This document shows positions 34,732 to 46,300 of a DNA stretch of 64,000 bases, one piece after another; position 1 is the first letter of the stretch, and each line of letters starts with the position of its first letter. The DNA comes from Hypomesus transpacificus (Eukaryota > Chordata > Actinopteri > Osmeriformes > Osmeridae). Made by a program: the position numbers and the translations under genes. The stretch lies in contig NC_061078.1 in assembly GCF_021917145.1 (NCBI RefSeq), forward strand, positions 5,004,039 to 5,068,038, read 5' to 3'. The notes beneath the pieces were generated by a model. It saw only the letters and a program-made list of their open reading frames with translations. It ran no database searches and was not told the DNA's origin.

Positions 34732-34734
34732 GAT

Positions 34735-35108
34735 TCTATCATCATGGATTTTTAAGAAAGGAAAAACAACGGAAACGTTAGCACACTTTTACATAGCTTT
34801 CTAGCTAACTGACAAAGCAGGTTGGGTACCATTGGACAAAACATAGGGTAGTTTCCAGAAAACCGGAAAACTAATTTTTAGGCGTTTTGGACCACAAAAG
34901 GCAAACGCGTTGTTTAAACTTATTCAGCTAGCTATACTTGCTAGTTTAAAGCCTTAGCCGGGCACCATGCACCCATTTGCTAGATACGTACTGTACTAGC
35001 AAACATTTGCTAGCTCTCTGTCATACTTAGACACTATCCCAAAACCCGTGTGATTAAGCACATTATTATATGATTATATATACTAAGATTATATATATTA
35101 AGTCTTAC
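34735..35108 (-). other. edc3: EDC3 5' UTR intron (proposed)
   Basis: Bounded by a donor GATAA|GTAAGA at 35109/35108 and an acceptor ATGATAG|AATC four bases before the start codon. The short intron is AT-rich. Both sites are read directly; their joint use is inferred. Confidence 0.5.
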
Positions 35109-35232
35109 TTATCAAACAACAAACCCCACAAAAACACTGCTATCTCCGCGGTGTTTGCAAGTTATCAGTAGCTACTTCGTGCCGGAGCTCTCGCAGAATG
35201 TTTATTTCCTGATCTTAGATGCGTCACTTCCT
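35109..35232 (-). promoter_or_regulatory. edc3: EDC3 promoter and non-coding first exon, with ETS/CRE composite site
   Basis: On the minus strand AGGAAGTGACGC (35232-35221) joins an ETS core (GGAAGT) to a CRE-like half-site (TGACGC), a classic combination in TATA-less housekeeping promoters. About 110 bases downstream is a good splice donor at 35109. The CYP1A polyadenylation signal lies only about 270 bases upstream, so the EDC3 promoter is squeezed between the two genes. Confidence 0.55.
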
Positions 35233-35502
35233 TTACCTTTTATTTTTGTGCTACGGTTATTATTTTTCTTAAATTAATTATGGTTGAATTTTAGACAGGT
35301 CTTGGTGACACTTTACAAACAAACAAGTTAAATACCTGAATAGTTGCTTGGTGCTTATTATTGCTTATTGAAGCCGACAAACATGTCTGACTTTGGTGAG
35401 CGTGCACTGACTGTTCATGCATTTCTTTTCTTTTTTGTATCTTCGTAAAAAGAAGCAATCCCAGTAAAAAATAAAAAATCTTTGTTAATGCTTTTTTTTT
35501 CA

Positions 35503-35508
35503 TTTATT
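35503..35508 (-). terminator. cyp1a: Probable CYP1A polyadenylation signal
   Basis: AATAAA on the minus strand, about 790 bases beyond the CYP1A stop codon. Fish CYP1A transcripts usually have long AT-rich 3' UTRs, consistent with this. Cleavage here would leave under 300 bases before the EDC3 promoter. Confidence 0.5.
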
Positions 35509-36298
35509 TATGTGAAATTCCAAAAAAACAACTGTACACAAATAATCTGCATTTTTTTCTAAAATAAAAAAAGTCCTTCGTTACATCATAACGTTAATTA
35601 TACAAGATACTAATACAAATGTGTTTACAAAGTCAAGAATTTAAAGTATTTTGGTATCCTGATAAATTACACAATGCCTCAGTGAAACTGTCACAATATA
35701 TACACATTTTAGACACAAAAATGTACTACCCAGTACACATTAGCTTAAGCATATACAGAAACAATCACATTTTGGGATGCAAACAGAGCTTTGGTGTCTT
35801 ATGTCCACATACAACAGCTGTTCTCAGTGAACTGTTTTTATATTTAGCTTAGAAATAGAATCTTCTAGTCTTGGCTCTTTGGCCACCTGGATGAGATTAA
35901 GAGAGAAGGCACTTTGTTAAGTAAAGAAGCGATGTAGCCATTTAAAACAGTGACATTCAAATAAAACAAATGAGTCTAACAACCATAAATTACTACATTT
36001 GGTTCTTATTGTATTGCTACCAGTTGGATTCGGTCTCCTCAAAATAATCTGATGCATAAAGCTGTGTACTTAAGGGTCCAGAGGCACCTCAACAGCCTGT
36101 CTCTCCAGATATCACCAAGAAGCACAACCTAGAAGAACTGAAAGCCACAGATTTTCTGTATGCTTTAAAATGGGATTGTGTTAATGCCCCTTTTTTAATA
36201 ACTGTCACTGATCTCTGCAAAACACCCATGTGACAAAAGTCTGAATCAGAATTTGGCCTATGTATGCCGTATCTTAGTTGACAGAAGTCAAATGGACC

Positions 36299-38445
36299 TC
36301 ACTCCACCTCCATAGCCCTCATGTTGACCTTCAGATGGCAGCGCTTGTGCTTCATGGTCAAGCCGTACTCTGGAGTCATGTCTAGCTTCTCCCCGGGCAT
36401 CTCTCTGAAGCGCATCTTCTGCACGAATATGGCCAGGAAGAGAAAGACTTCATTCCGACCGATCAACTCGCCAATGCAGCGTCGTTTGCCCATGCCGAAG
36501 ATAAGGACCTTCTCTCCCTCCAGCTTGTTGAGCTCTGTGCCGTCATTGCTCAGGAAGCGGTCTGGGTTAAAAGTAGAAGGCTCCTTCCACAGTTCACTGC
36601 ACAGTGGAGACAAGGAAGGGATAAGACTGGAGATACAAAAACACAATGATTGTACTTTTAAAACATTTTATGCAGAAATCCAACTCACGGATCATGATTG
36701 ACCTGCCACTGGTTGATGAACACACAAGTGTCCTTAGGAATGTAGTAGCCATTGACGGATGTGTCTTTAGTGGAGCTGAAAGAAACAAAACATACTAATT
36801 AGCCAGACTGTAGACCAAATTTACCAAATGTAAAATGTATTTTGTTTGATTTTCAGCAGATGAAACTCACCAATGTGGGATGGTGAAAGGCAGGAAGGAG
36901 GAATGCCGAAAGATCTCCAGAATAAAAGCTTCCAGAACAGGAAGTTTTGTGCGGTCGGAGAGACGTGGGGAGCGCTTCAGTCCCACCACTTCCTCTGTAA
37001 AAAAAAAAGAGCACATCAAGTTTAGATCAAAGTTGGTGTTTATATTTTGGTGTACCTTAAGAGGACTGCATGTAAGATAAGATATAGCAAAACATTAGTA
37101 TGCTCAATTTTTAAAGCGATTGTGTGCAATCAGTGTCAATAAATGTGATATCACACTTACTTATCTCTTCATGAAGCCTCTGCTGGATCTCAGGGTAAGC
37201 CACCAAGTACAGAACGGCCCAGGACAAAGCAGTGCTAATGGTGTCAAAACCTGGAACAGGAACAGGAATGTGAAACATTGAACATCTCTTGGGGACAACT
37301 ACATCTTTATAATGTGTAGTTTTATTAACGTGTCACAGGTGAGCTGAGGAGAAGTTGGACTCACCTGCCCCAAAGAGGTCATTGACAATGCCAACAATCT
37401 TCTCATCTGAAACCTGGACATTGGAGTTCTCATCCAGCTTCCTGTCCTCACAGTGATCAATTAGGGAGTCAGTGATGTCACGGATATTGTCCTGAAAAGT
37501 AATAAATAAGAAGAACCTCAGTATCACTGACATCACAAATAACATGTCAATAGTGACTGCAATGGCAGAGAATCTGATATGAACATGATGCATTTAAATA
37601 ATTACCTTGTCATAGCTGACATAGTGCTCGCTGACAATCTTCTGGATAAAGCCACTAAACCGTGTGTTGATGTCCAGAAACTTCTTCATGGTGCTGCTAG
37701 GCAGGAAACGCAGATAAGGCATGAAGTCCGCTGGGTTTCCACTGCCCACCACCCGGCCAAACTCATCGTTCAAGTTCACTATACTCAGAAGCTCCTGGTC
37801 GTTATGGTCGTAGCGACGGCCGAAGCACATCCCACAGATGACGTTTGCAACAGACACTACAATATGACGGAAGGGGTCAAAGTAGCCATTCTCCTCCATG
37901 ACGGTGCTCAGCTGTTTCAACAGGTAATCCCCCTCTTTGCAGATGTGCTCCTCCAGCATGCAGGAGTACTCTGGGGTGGTGCCCTCCAGGGTAGCAAAGG
38001 AGCGGAGGGCATTCATAGCCAGCTTCCTGCGGGCACGCCACACCCCAGCCTGGTCGGTGCTGAAGGCCAGGCTCTTGCCATCATTGATAAACTGGAAACT
38101 GTAGAGATCTGGTCTGCCGGCAAAGTCATCGCCCTGCTTGATGAGAGCCTGGCGCACTGTCTCACCACCACTCAGGACAACAACAGGCCGCATTCCAATC
38201 TGGATCTGGAAGACGGGGCCGTAGCGCTCACTCATCTTGGTCAGACTGAGGTGGGGGTTGTTGCCCAGTTCCAGCACGTTTCCAATGATAGGCAGGGGCT
38301 TGGGTCCGGGGAGGCGACGCAAGCCCTCTGGAATATCTGTGTGCAAGTACTTGAGGAGCAGATACACCAAGCAGATGGTTGTTATGGCCACCAGCCCCTC
38401 TGCTGCAGACACTGCCCCAATTAAGGGTAGAATCATCAGAGCCAT
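36299..38445 (-). CDS. cyp1a: Cytochrome P450 1A (CYP1A), complete coding sequence in 6 exons
   Basis: Endoplasmic-reticulum haem monooxygenase that oxidises planar aromatic compounds; the standard AHR-induced gene of fish. Coding exons: 38445-37606, 37491-37365, 37250-37161, 36994-36871, 36775-36689, 36596-36299. Sizes of 840, 127, 90, 124, 87 and 298 bases match the conserved CYP1A gene plan and total 1566 bases, i.e. 521 aa. An N-terminal membrane anchor (about 10-32) is followed by the Pro-rich hinge [10 protein letters not shown]. The I-helix AGFDTIS is split across exons. The ExxR motif reads EIFR, and the haem-binding loop [11 protein letters not shown] contains the ligand cysteine. 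No lesion is seen. A non-coding exon precedes it (38903 to about 38998), and the coding exon's 5' end is at 38470. A 281-codon frame on the opposite strand is a shadow. Confidence 0.98.
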
Positions 38446-38902
38446 TTTGATTTTTGTGACTTTTGCGAACCTGAAAAAGAAAGAAAAAATACTTCTAGGT
38501 GTGCATTCAGAGGTTTAAAGGGGAAAATTGTACTGTGTGATGGGTATGTAAATATAGCGAAATTGTGGTTTAATTGTATGCTTATGAGTCATAAGAAATC
38601 ATTGAAACTCAAGTTACCAACACTGTCTGGTTCAATGTATGCATTAGTATATAAAGTATACTTTAAGATCTTACACGTGAAAAATCGTACATTTTGCAGC
38701 CATACAATGACAATAAGTGCAACAGGTAACTGACACACTGAAGAGAAGCGGTTACTATACTGCGTTGCAAGAGAATGTTCGATAATTTATACGTTCACAT
38801 TACTCTATAAATGCATTCTAATACATGAATTACAGGCTTATAATTCTAATATTTAGTCACATTTCCCGTTTAAAGTAGATGCTGCATTTAAAATATAATT
38901 AC

Positions 38903-38998
38903 CTTGAAAGCAATTAGATGTCGATCGTCTTGTGAGAATAAATCAAGTTCTTTATTAGTGAGGATTGTCGTCCAGAATAGTTAACTCTTAGTTTGCTG
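38903..38998 (-). other. cyp1a: CYP1A non-coding exon 1
   Basis: It ends in a good donor (CAAG|GTAATT at 38903/38902) and joins the acceptor TTTTTCAG|GTTCGC at 38470. The start is placed about 28 bases downstream of the TATA box. A non-coding first exon is the known arrangement of fish and mammalian CYP1A genes. The transcription start is an estimate. Confidence 0.75.
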
Positions 38999-39023
38999 TG
39001 TCTAAACATTGAATGAGCAGTTG

Positions 39024-39053
39024 TTTTATAGTGTGCCTTTCAGCTCCATTGGC
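39024..39053 (-). promoter_or_regulatory. cyp1a: CYP1A core promoter: TATA and CCAAT boxes
   Basis: On the minus strand, AGCCAAT (39053-39047) is followed about 20 bases later by TATAAAA (39030-39024). The spacing to the proposed exon 1 start is normal for a TATA promoter. Confidence 0.8.
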
Positions 39054-39308
39054 TGCTTACAGTCTGTGACGTAGTCTCTCTCTCTATCTCGTTCTCTCGC
39101 TCTCAGAGGAAAAAAAAAGAAGAAGCTGAAAACATCAATGAAGTTTACTGTGGGTGGAGGAAGGACGTGTTTCACTGCACAGACATATAACAGACGAATT
39201 AAAAGTGTATATAATTATTTGCCACAATTTGTTGTCAACGCATCTTACTGAGTCGAATTCAGAAAACTCCAAAGCATTTATCTTTTTTTTTTTTTTACTT
39301 TATTATCA

Positions 39309-39570
39309 CACGCTAAAGCGTGATCAAGGATCAAACGATGAAGCCTGAGAGTTGCCTCAGCATTTAAAATAGTAGCAAAACAGCAGATACAATTATGTTT
39401 AGTATAATAATTAATTAATTAATTCCCTCAACCAGAAGGTAAGATGAACGAAAATAAGACCATGCTATTGTGAAACGTTATATCGTGCAATAGCTTACTA
39501 AATACGCGGTATATTTAATCAATGGGATGACAATTTGTTTTATGGCCCAGGGCAATTACTCAATTGCGTG
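39309..39570. promoter_or_regulatory. cyp1a: Proximal XREs (AHR/ARNT sites) of CYP1A
   Basis: Two matches to the XRE consensus TNGCGTG lie between the promoter and the LINE: TAGCGTG on the minus strand (39315-39309) and TTGCGTG on the plus strand (39564-39570). The first forms a near-palindrome CACGCTAAAGCGTG (39309-39322) with a second GCGTG core. They are about 310 and 570 bases upstream of the estimated start site. Confidence 0.6.
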
Positions 39571-39941
39571 CAAGTCTCTTCCGGACGGGGGAACTAACAA
39601 GTCTAAGACCTTAATCAAGGGACTCACCTTGACAGTCTGATAAATGTTACTTAACCTGTCAAATTGTTCTATTGTACAAACAATGGGCATGGTTGAAGTC
39701 TGATAAAAGCATTTATAACGTCAGTACGTTTTAAATCATGTATGCATTTATAGCAAGTCAAATTTACTTTGTGTCCTGAAATACATTTAAATAAGAATAT
39801 ATCATGGGCTAAACCCTTTTGTTTAGCAAATTACTACACATCCAATTAACAACATGGGAAAAGGCTACGTGACCAATTGTCTAGTGATCTGTGGGAGGAA
39901 CAGGCTTCTAAATCGAGAGATTAGATCATTGCATACAGTTT

Positions 39942-39953
39942 GTCATTCTCTGT
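39942..39953. repeat. Left target-site duplication of the Rex3-like LINE
   Basis: GTCATTCTCTGT, identical to 43316-43327. It sits directly beside the short tandem (GTC)n end of the element. Confidence 0.9.
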
Positions 39954-42900
39954 CGTCGTCGTCGTCATCTGCCGCTTGTCCGGGGATCGGGTCGCGGGGG
40001 CAGCGACCTAAGCAGGGAGGCCCAGACTTCCCTCCCCCCGGCCACTTCCGCCAGCTCTTCCTGGGGGACCCCAAGGCGTTCCCAGGCCAGCTGAGAGACA
40101 TAGTCCCTCCAGCGTGTCCTGGGTCTTCCCCGGGGCCTCTTCCCAGTGGGACGTGCCCGGAACACCTCACCAGGGAGGCGTCCAGGAGGCATCCTAATCA
40201 GATGCCCGAGCCACCTCAGCTGGCTCCTCTCGACGCGGAGGAGCAGCGGTTCTACTCTGAGCCCCTCCCGGATGACCGAGCTTCTCACCCTATCTCTAAG
40301 GGAGAGCCCGGACACCCTACGGAGAAAGCTCATTTCGGCCGCTTGTATTCGCGATCTCGTTCTTTCGGTCACTACCCATAGTTCGTGACCATAGGTGAGG
40401 GTAGGAACGTAGATCGACTGGTAAATAGAGAGCTTCGCCTTTCGACTCAGCTCCTTCTTCACCACGACGGACCGATGCAGAGCCCGCATCACTGCGGACG
40501 CCGCACCGATCCGCCTGTCGACCTCGCGCTCCATTCTTCCCTCACTCGTGAACAAGACCCCGAGATACTTGAACTCCTCCGCTTGGTTCAGGATCTCCTC
40601 CCCGACCCGGAGATGGCACTCCACCCTTTTCCGGTCGATTACCATGGCCTCAGATTTGGAGGTGCTGATTCGCATCCCAGCCGCTTCACATTCGGTTGCG
40701 AACCGCTCCAGCGAGAGCTGAAGGTCACGGCCCGATGAAGCCAACAGGACCACATCATCCGCAAAAAGCAGCGACCCGATCCTGAGGTCACCAAACCGGA
40801 CCCCCTCAACACCCTGGCTGCGCCTAGAAATTCTGTCCATATAGGTAATGAACAGAATCGGTGACATAGGGCAGCCCTGGCGGAGTCCAACCCTCACCGG
40901 AAACAAGTTCGACTTACTACCGGCAATGCGGACCAAACTCTGGCACCGGTCGTACAGGGACCGGACAGCCCCGATCAGGAAATCCGGTACCCCGTACTCT
41001 CGGAGCACCCCCCACATGAGCCCCCGAGGGACACGGTCGAACGCCTTTTCCAAATCCACAAAACATGTGTAGACTGGTTGGGCGAACTCCCATGTACCCT
41101 CCAGGACTCCGCGGAGGGTATAAAGCTGGTCCACTGTTCCACGGCCAGGACGAAAACCACATTGCTCCTCCTGGATCCGAGGTTCGACAATCCGACGGAC
41201 CCTCCTCTCCAGGACCCCTGAATAGACTTTCCCAGGGAGGCTGAGGAGTGTGATCCCCCTAAAGTTGGAGCACACCCTCCGGTCCCCCTTTTTAAAGAGG
41301 GGAACCACCACCCCGGTCTGCCAGTCCAGAGGCACTGTCCCCGATGTCCACGCGATGTTGCAGAGTCGTGTCAACCAAGACAGCCCTACAACATCCAGAG
41401 CCTTAAGGAACTCCGGGCGGACCTCATCCACCCCAGGGGCCCTGCCACCGCGGAGCTTTTCAACCACCTCGGCGACCTCAGCCCCAGAGATAGAAGGGCC
41501 CCCCCCGATGTCCCCAGACTCTGCCTCCACGTCGGAAAGCGTGTTGGTGGAATTAAGGAGGTCTTCGAAGTATTCCTTCCACCGATCCAGGACGTCCCCC
41601 GTCGAGGTCAGCAGCGCACCATCCCCACCGTATACAGTGTTGACAGAGCACTGCTTCCCCCTCCCGAGCCGCCGGATGGTGGTCCAGAACCTTTTTGAAG
41701 CCGTTCGGAAGTCATTCTCCATGGCCTCGCCGAACTCCTCCCATGCCCGGGTTTTTGCCTCCGCGACCGCCAAAGCCGCGTTCCGCTTGGCCTGCCGGTA
41801 CACATCAGCTGCCTCTGGAGTCCCACCAGCCAATAAAGTCCGATAGGCCTCCTTCTTCAGCTTGACGGCATCCCTCACCTCCGGAGTCCACCACCGGGTC
41901 CGAGGGTTACCGCCGCGACATGCACCGACCGCCCTGCGGCCGCAGCTCCGGTCAGCCGCCTCAACAATGGAGGCCCGGAACATGGCCCATTCGGACTCAA
42001 TGTCCCCGGCCCCCCCCGAGACATGATCGAAGCTCTCCCGGAGGTGGGAGTTGAAGCTCCTTCTGACAGAGGGTTCCGCCAGACGTTCCCAGCAGACCCT
42101 CACATTACGTTTGGGCCTGCCAGGCCTGACCGGCGTCCTCCCCCACCATCGAAGCCAACTCACCACCAGGTGGTGATCAGTTGACAGCTCCGCCCCTCTC
42201 CTCACCCGAGTGTCCAAGACATGCGGCCCCAAGTCCGATGACACGACTACAAAGTCGATCATCGAACTGAGACCTCGGGTGTCCTGGTGCCAGGTGCACA
42301 TATGGACACCCTTATGCTTGAACATGGTGTTCGTTATGGACAAACCGTGTCTAGCACAGAAGTCCAACAACAAAACACCACTCGGGTTCAGATCGGGGGG
42401 GCCGTTCCTCCCAATCACGCCCCTCCAGGTCTCACTGTCATTGCCCACATGAGCATTGAAGTCCCCCAGGAGGACGAGGGAATCCCCAGGAGGAGCGCTT
42501 TCCAGCACCCCCCCCAGAGACTCCAAAAAGGGTGGGTACTCTGAGCTGCCGTTTGGTGCATAAGCACAAACGACAGTGAGGACCCGTCCCCCCACCCGAA
42601 GGCGGAGGGAGGCTACCCTCTCGTCCACCGGGGTGAACCCCAATGTACAGGCGCCGAACCGAGGGGAAACCAGTATTCCCACCCCAGCTCGACGCCTCTC
42701 ACCAAGGGCAACTCCAGAGTGGAAGAGAGTCCAGCCCCTCTCAAGGAGACTGGTTCCGGAGCCCACGCTGTGCGTCGAGGCGAGGCCGACTATATCTAGC
42801 CGGAAACTCTCTACCTCGCGCACCAGCTCAGGCTCCTTTCCCGCCAGCGAGGTGACGTTCCACGTCCCTAAAGCTAACTTTTGCAGCCGAGGATCGGACC

Positions 42901-43315
42901 GCCAAGGCCCCCGCCTTCGGCCGCCGCCCGTCTCACACTGCACCCGACCCCCATGACCCCTCCTGCGGATGGTGAGCCCACTGGAAGAGGGTCCCACGTT
43001 GTCTCTTCGGGCTGTGCCCGACCGGGCCCCATGGGAAAAGGCCCGGCCACCAGGCGCTCGCCATCGAGCCCCACCCCCGGGCCTGGCTCCAGGGGGGGGC
43101 CCCGGTGACCCGCTTCCGGGCAGGGGCAACTGAGAACCATTGTTGTATTTCTTCATGGTTGGTTTTTTGAGCCACTCTTTGTCTGGTCTTTCACCTGGAA
43201 CCTGTTTGCCTTGGGTGACCCTACCAGGGGCATGAAGCCCCCGACAACATAGCTTCCAGGATCACTAGGACACGCAAACCCCTCCACCGCGGTAAGGTGG
43301 TGACTCAAGGAGGGG
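39954..43315 (-). mobile_element. Full-length Rex3-like (RTE clade) non-LTR retrotransposon
   Basis: A 3362-base element in the minus orientation, bounded by a perfect 12-base target-site duplication. It has a short 5' leader (about 160 bases), a single long ORF, almost no 3' UTR and a trinucleotide tandem 3' end (GAC)n. This compact one-ORF layout is typical of RTE-clade LINEs such as fish Rex3. Two reverse-transcriptase stretches near 40858-40879 and 41303-41323 resemble the conserved sites I remember being used for Rex3 PCR surveys. It lies about 950 bases upstream of the CYP1A start site, in the same orientation as CYP1A. An intact ORF and intact duplication indicate a recent insertion. 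Confidence 0.93.
39965..43156 (-). CDS. LINE ORF: endonuclease-reverse transcriptase, intact
   Basis: A 1063-residue uninterrupted protein. Residues about 90-350 form an apurinic-type endonuclease, with LGTWNVTSL, the DFNAHVG metal-binding stretch and the terminal [11 protein letters not shown] histidine motif. A linker with [10 protein letters not shown] follows. The reverse transcriptase (about 560-830) shows [40 protein letters not shown] and the catalytic FADDVV. The C-terminal region ([24 protein letters not shown]) is the usual thumb/tail of this family; no RNase H or zinc knuckle was seen. The Met at 43156 is the first in frame after the leader. No frameshift or stop was found, so the protein may be functional. 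Confidence 0.95.
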   Translation of the reverse strand: MKKYNNGSQLPLPGSGSPGPPPGARPGGGARWRAPGGRAFSHGARSGTARRDNVGPSSSGLTIRRRGHGGRVQCETGGGRRRGPWRSDPRLQKLALGTWNVTSLAGKEPELVREVESFRLDIVGLASTHSVGSGTSLLERGWTLFHSGVALGERRRAGVGILVSPRFGACTLGFTPVDERVASLRLRVGGRVLTVVCAYAPNGSSEYPPFLESLGGVLESAPPGDSLVLLGDFNAHVGNDSETWRGVIGRNGPPDLNPSGVLLLDFCARHGLSITNTMFKHKGVHMCTWHQDTRGLSSMIDFVVVSSDLGPHVLDTRVRRGAELSTDHHLVVSWLRWWGRTPVRPGRPKRNVRVCWERLAEPSVRRSFNSHLRESFDHVSGGAGDIESEWAMFRASIVEAADRSCGRRAVGACRGGNPRTRWWTPEVRDAVKLKKEAYRTLLAGGTPEAADVYRQAKRNAALAVAEAKTRAWEEFGEAMENDFRTASKRFWTTIRRLGRGKQCSVNTVYGGDGALLTSTGDVLDRWKEYFEDLLNSTNTLSDVEAESGDIGGGPSISGAEVAEVVEKLRGGRAPGVDEVRPEFLKALDVVGLSWLTRLCNIAWTSGTVPLDWQTGVVVPLFKKGDRRVCSNFRGITLLSLPGKVYSGVLERRVRRIVEPRIQEEQCGFRPGRGTVDQLYTLRGVLEGTWEFAQPVYTCFVDLEKAFDRVPRGLMWGVLREYGVPDFLIGAVRSLYDRCQSLVRIAGSKSNLFPVRVGLRQGCPMSPILFITYMDRISRRSQGVEGVRFGDLRIGSLLFADDVVLLASSGRDLQLSLERFATECEAAGMRISTSKSEAMVIDRKRVECHLRVGEEILNQAEEFKYLGVLFTSEGRMEREVDRRIGAASAVMRALHRSVVVKKELSRKAKLSIYQSIYVPTLTYGHELWVVTERTRSRIQAAEMSFLRRVSGLSLRDRVRSSVIREGLRVEPLLLRVERSQLRWLGHLIRMPPGRLPGEVFRARPTGKRPRGRPRTRWRDYVSQLAWERLGVPQEELAEVAGGREVWASLLRSLPPRPDPRTSGR

Positions 43316-43327
43316 GTCATTCTCTGT
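43316..43327. repeat. Right target-site duplication of the Rex3-like LINE
   Basis: GTCATTCTCTGT, identical to 39942-39953. It marks the 5' junction of the element, where TTTTCGTG of the original flank resumes. Confidence 0.9.
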
Positions 43328-43353
43328 TTTCGTGATAAAACTGCCAGAAGCCA

Positions 43354-46300
43354 TTGCGTGAGTGCACCTGTTAGCGCTCGAGTTAAAGATTGGCTAAGTT
43401 GCGTGAGAACGCCGTGGCAAGCCCCTGCCTTCCCCGACCCTTGGATGAGGATGCTGGGGGGTGTAGTCTGTCAGCACTGCTGAGGTGAAAGGCTAAATGA
43501 GTTCATTAGTTCCATTTTGTGTCTCGCTGTTCTCCTCCAGCAGTGTTCTATTTAAATACATGCATTGAATAGGAATTGTATTCACCAGCGGGAATGGATA
43601 TGTTACATATGTTGTCAGTTATTTACCATAAATTTATACGGTGTGTATTTATGTGTCTGAGTGAGTCCCATTATTTTTTTGGAGAGTTTCACATTTACGC
43701 ACGACGCACACAGGTGGGGAATTTTTCATTGATGTTGAATGATATTGAATCAATAATATTGAATCATGCCCCTTTTCGACTGTACTGTAGCCTATAGTGG
43801 TTCGCCTCGACTCAACCCACCAAGACGATATTCATAAGTGTAAAAAATGAGATATACAATAATTTATCTTTAACATAATAAAGTTCCAGCTTAATAAACA
43901 TTTAAAGTGGGTTCTAAAAACGTACCTGAAAGTACAAAAGAAATACATTTATGAAAGATTATAAATGAAAGACCATGACTAAATGTCCAAACTAAAAAAG
44001 ACGCTCAACTTCGGTTGAACTAACTTAAATAAACCAAAGACATAGGAATAGTGTCAATCGTTACGTTTTCAATACATTTTCAATCTATTTTTATTGCCAT
44101 TCTCCACCTGATGAGTGGGCTGGCCGGCTCTCCCCTGTGGCGCGCTCCTTGTGCCCCTCTACGCTGCAGGCGCCTCTGGGCAGTTCGCGTGAGAACGCGG
44201 AGCTCCCGCGCGGAGGGGTGGGATCGGTCTTTGGGACAATCCTAAATCTGCTTGGTCAGTCACGCGAAGGCAGCAGCCCCTGGAAAGACACAAGGGTCTT
44301 ACACTCGCAGAACAAAGCGGGCAGGACGTGAGACTTTTTCTTGGGCACGGAGGTGCACATATTTGCGCGCTATAGCTTCAGTAAATGCGAGGATCTTGAG
44401 CTTTTGAGTCATGCGATCTGCCACTCAGGCTCCATGCAGGCATGCAAACGCCCGGACTGGAGTCAACTACTTAACTCCACCAAATAGCAATTGCCCGGGA
44501 TAGTCACGGTAATGCCAACTATGGCAGGTACCTATTGCGTGTGAACTGGCGAACTTGTTATGACATTTCAAAGAGCTTTAAAAAGTTCAGATGTAATACA
44601 ATTGTTCTTAGAAAGAGTCCACTCAGAACGTCCATGTCCTAAGAAAATAAATAGCGTGAGAGGCGGTGAAGGATATTCCCCTGATTTTAAAACGAGCGTA
44701 GATATCCCATCAGTTTCACTGTTTGGCATAGTGTCATGTGGTGCCACTCTGACCTTTCTCTTAACTATGTTTTCATCACAAACTTATATTTTACCAGTCT
44801 CTATTCAAAATAATCTGAGGGCAAGACAGATACAGCTCTGAAAAAAGTGCAGTGGTCTCTTATTTTTTTCCAGAGCTGTACGTGCATCGATATAGGACCA
44901 GACAATTGATTGTTTTGTTGATCTCAAATATTCATTTCCAGGGCATGCGCCCCGCTTGAGCAAAGCAAGCTCATAAAAAACACTTTGTGGGGAGATACTA
45001 TTCTAATGACTGAATGCAGTCGCATCTAAGCTTCTAAAAAACCTGTCACACTTATCCGGAAACCAGGTGTTAGCCTATGTGCGTGCACGTACCTGTGGGT
45101 AGCCTATGTGTTGGGGTACATAAGGCAGTTACTGTAAGCATATGGAAAGGACATGTCTACAGTTCATTCCATTACAATGCGTGTGTTCACGTGTGTACGT
45201 GCCTACAGAAATATGGCTGTGAATGGCAGCAGATGTTTTGATGTATTCTTTGAACTCCCATGAAAACGAGCCATCTGCATGAAATGAACATATACACACA
45301 CTGCATTACAAAGGGCCCAGCCTCTTTTAGGCCTCTGAGGTCCAAAGTAAAAAATTGTAAGAGGAGAAGTATGGAGGAGGTCGATCATAAGTGAGCAGGC
45401 TTCTGGCTATGCGTGTGCTGTGATCAGTCTGACCTTAATAGGATTACTTTGGACTGCAGGTCATGACACTTTACACATGAATGCTGACTATGACCTCACA
45501 CAAACTTACTCAATTTATCCTCTCCGCATGAACTTCGTTTAACATCGAATTTATCGATGTTATTAAGTCCCACAAAATTCATGAAATACATTTGCTCATT
45601 AGCCCCCGACAATAGGCTCTTATGGATTCTTGGATACGAGTTTGTATTATTTTTTCTATTATTGGCGCATGCCTATAGTCAAGGATTGGAACATGTAAGA
45701 GAATGTATTCATTTGTATTCTAGATACAGGTTAATACAATAAAAAGAGATAGCAAAAAGATGAAACGCTTAACATACTACTGGGGGCAATAATGTAAAAA
45801 ACTGATGACTTTTGAGCTAAACCATAGCGTGAGAATCGATATAAAATAAGGTCAGCATTTAGGTATCAAGATCAGCTAAACGTTACTTGTTATCGCTTCT
45901 CAACACGCAATCGTATACACTCAAGCTGTAATTGAGCAACATTCTGTCTCGCAGCCACTACAAAGAGTTTGGTTGGGGAGGGGGCATGACAGCGGACGGG
46001 GGAGAAGGGGGAGTAATTGTATCACCTTCCCCCTGCTGACAAGAGTGTATACCAGTCCAGATTAGTAACTGAGCTAACAGTCTCCGTCTCCATCACTCCT
46101 TGTGCTAGCCAATGTTCAGCTCTGCGGGGATAACAATAGTTGCGTGCAGAAATATCTCGGTCATCCATCTTTCTGTCACCTCTCTATATTCGGGCACGAA
46201 GGTGCCATACGTTGTTTTCTCGCTGAATCAGAGACTCTGGGAGCAAAAGAGAGCACAGAAAGGAAGAGAATATGAAACGCGTGTTCAAAGACAAACCTAA

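Noticed and set aside
37579..38424. 281-codon plus-strand open frame
   Set aside because: It is an antisense shadow of CYP1A exon 2, whose minus-strand protein is unmistakable and correctly spliced.
39854..40381. 175-codon plus-strand frame, and other plus-strand frames across 39.9-43.1 kb
   Set aside because: Antisense of the GC-rich Rex3-like ORF; no family features.
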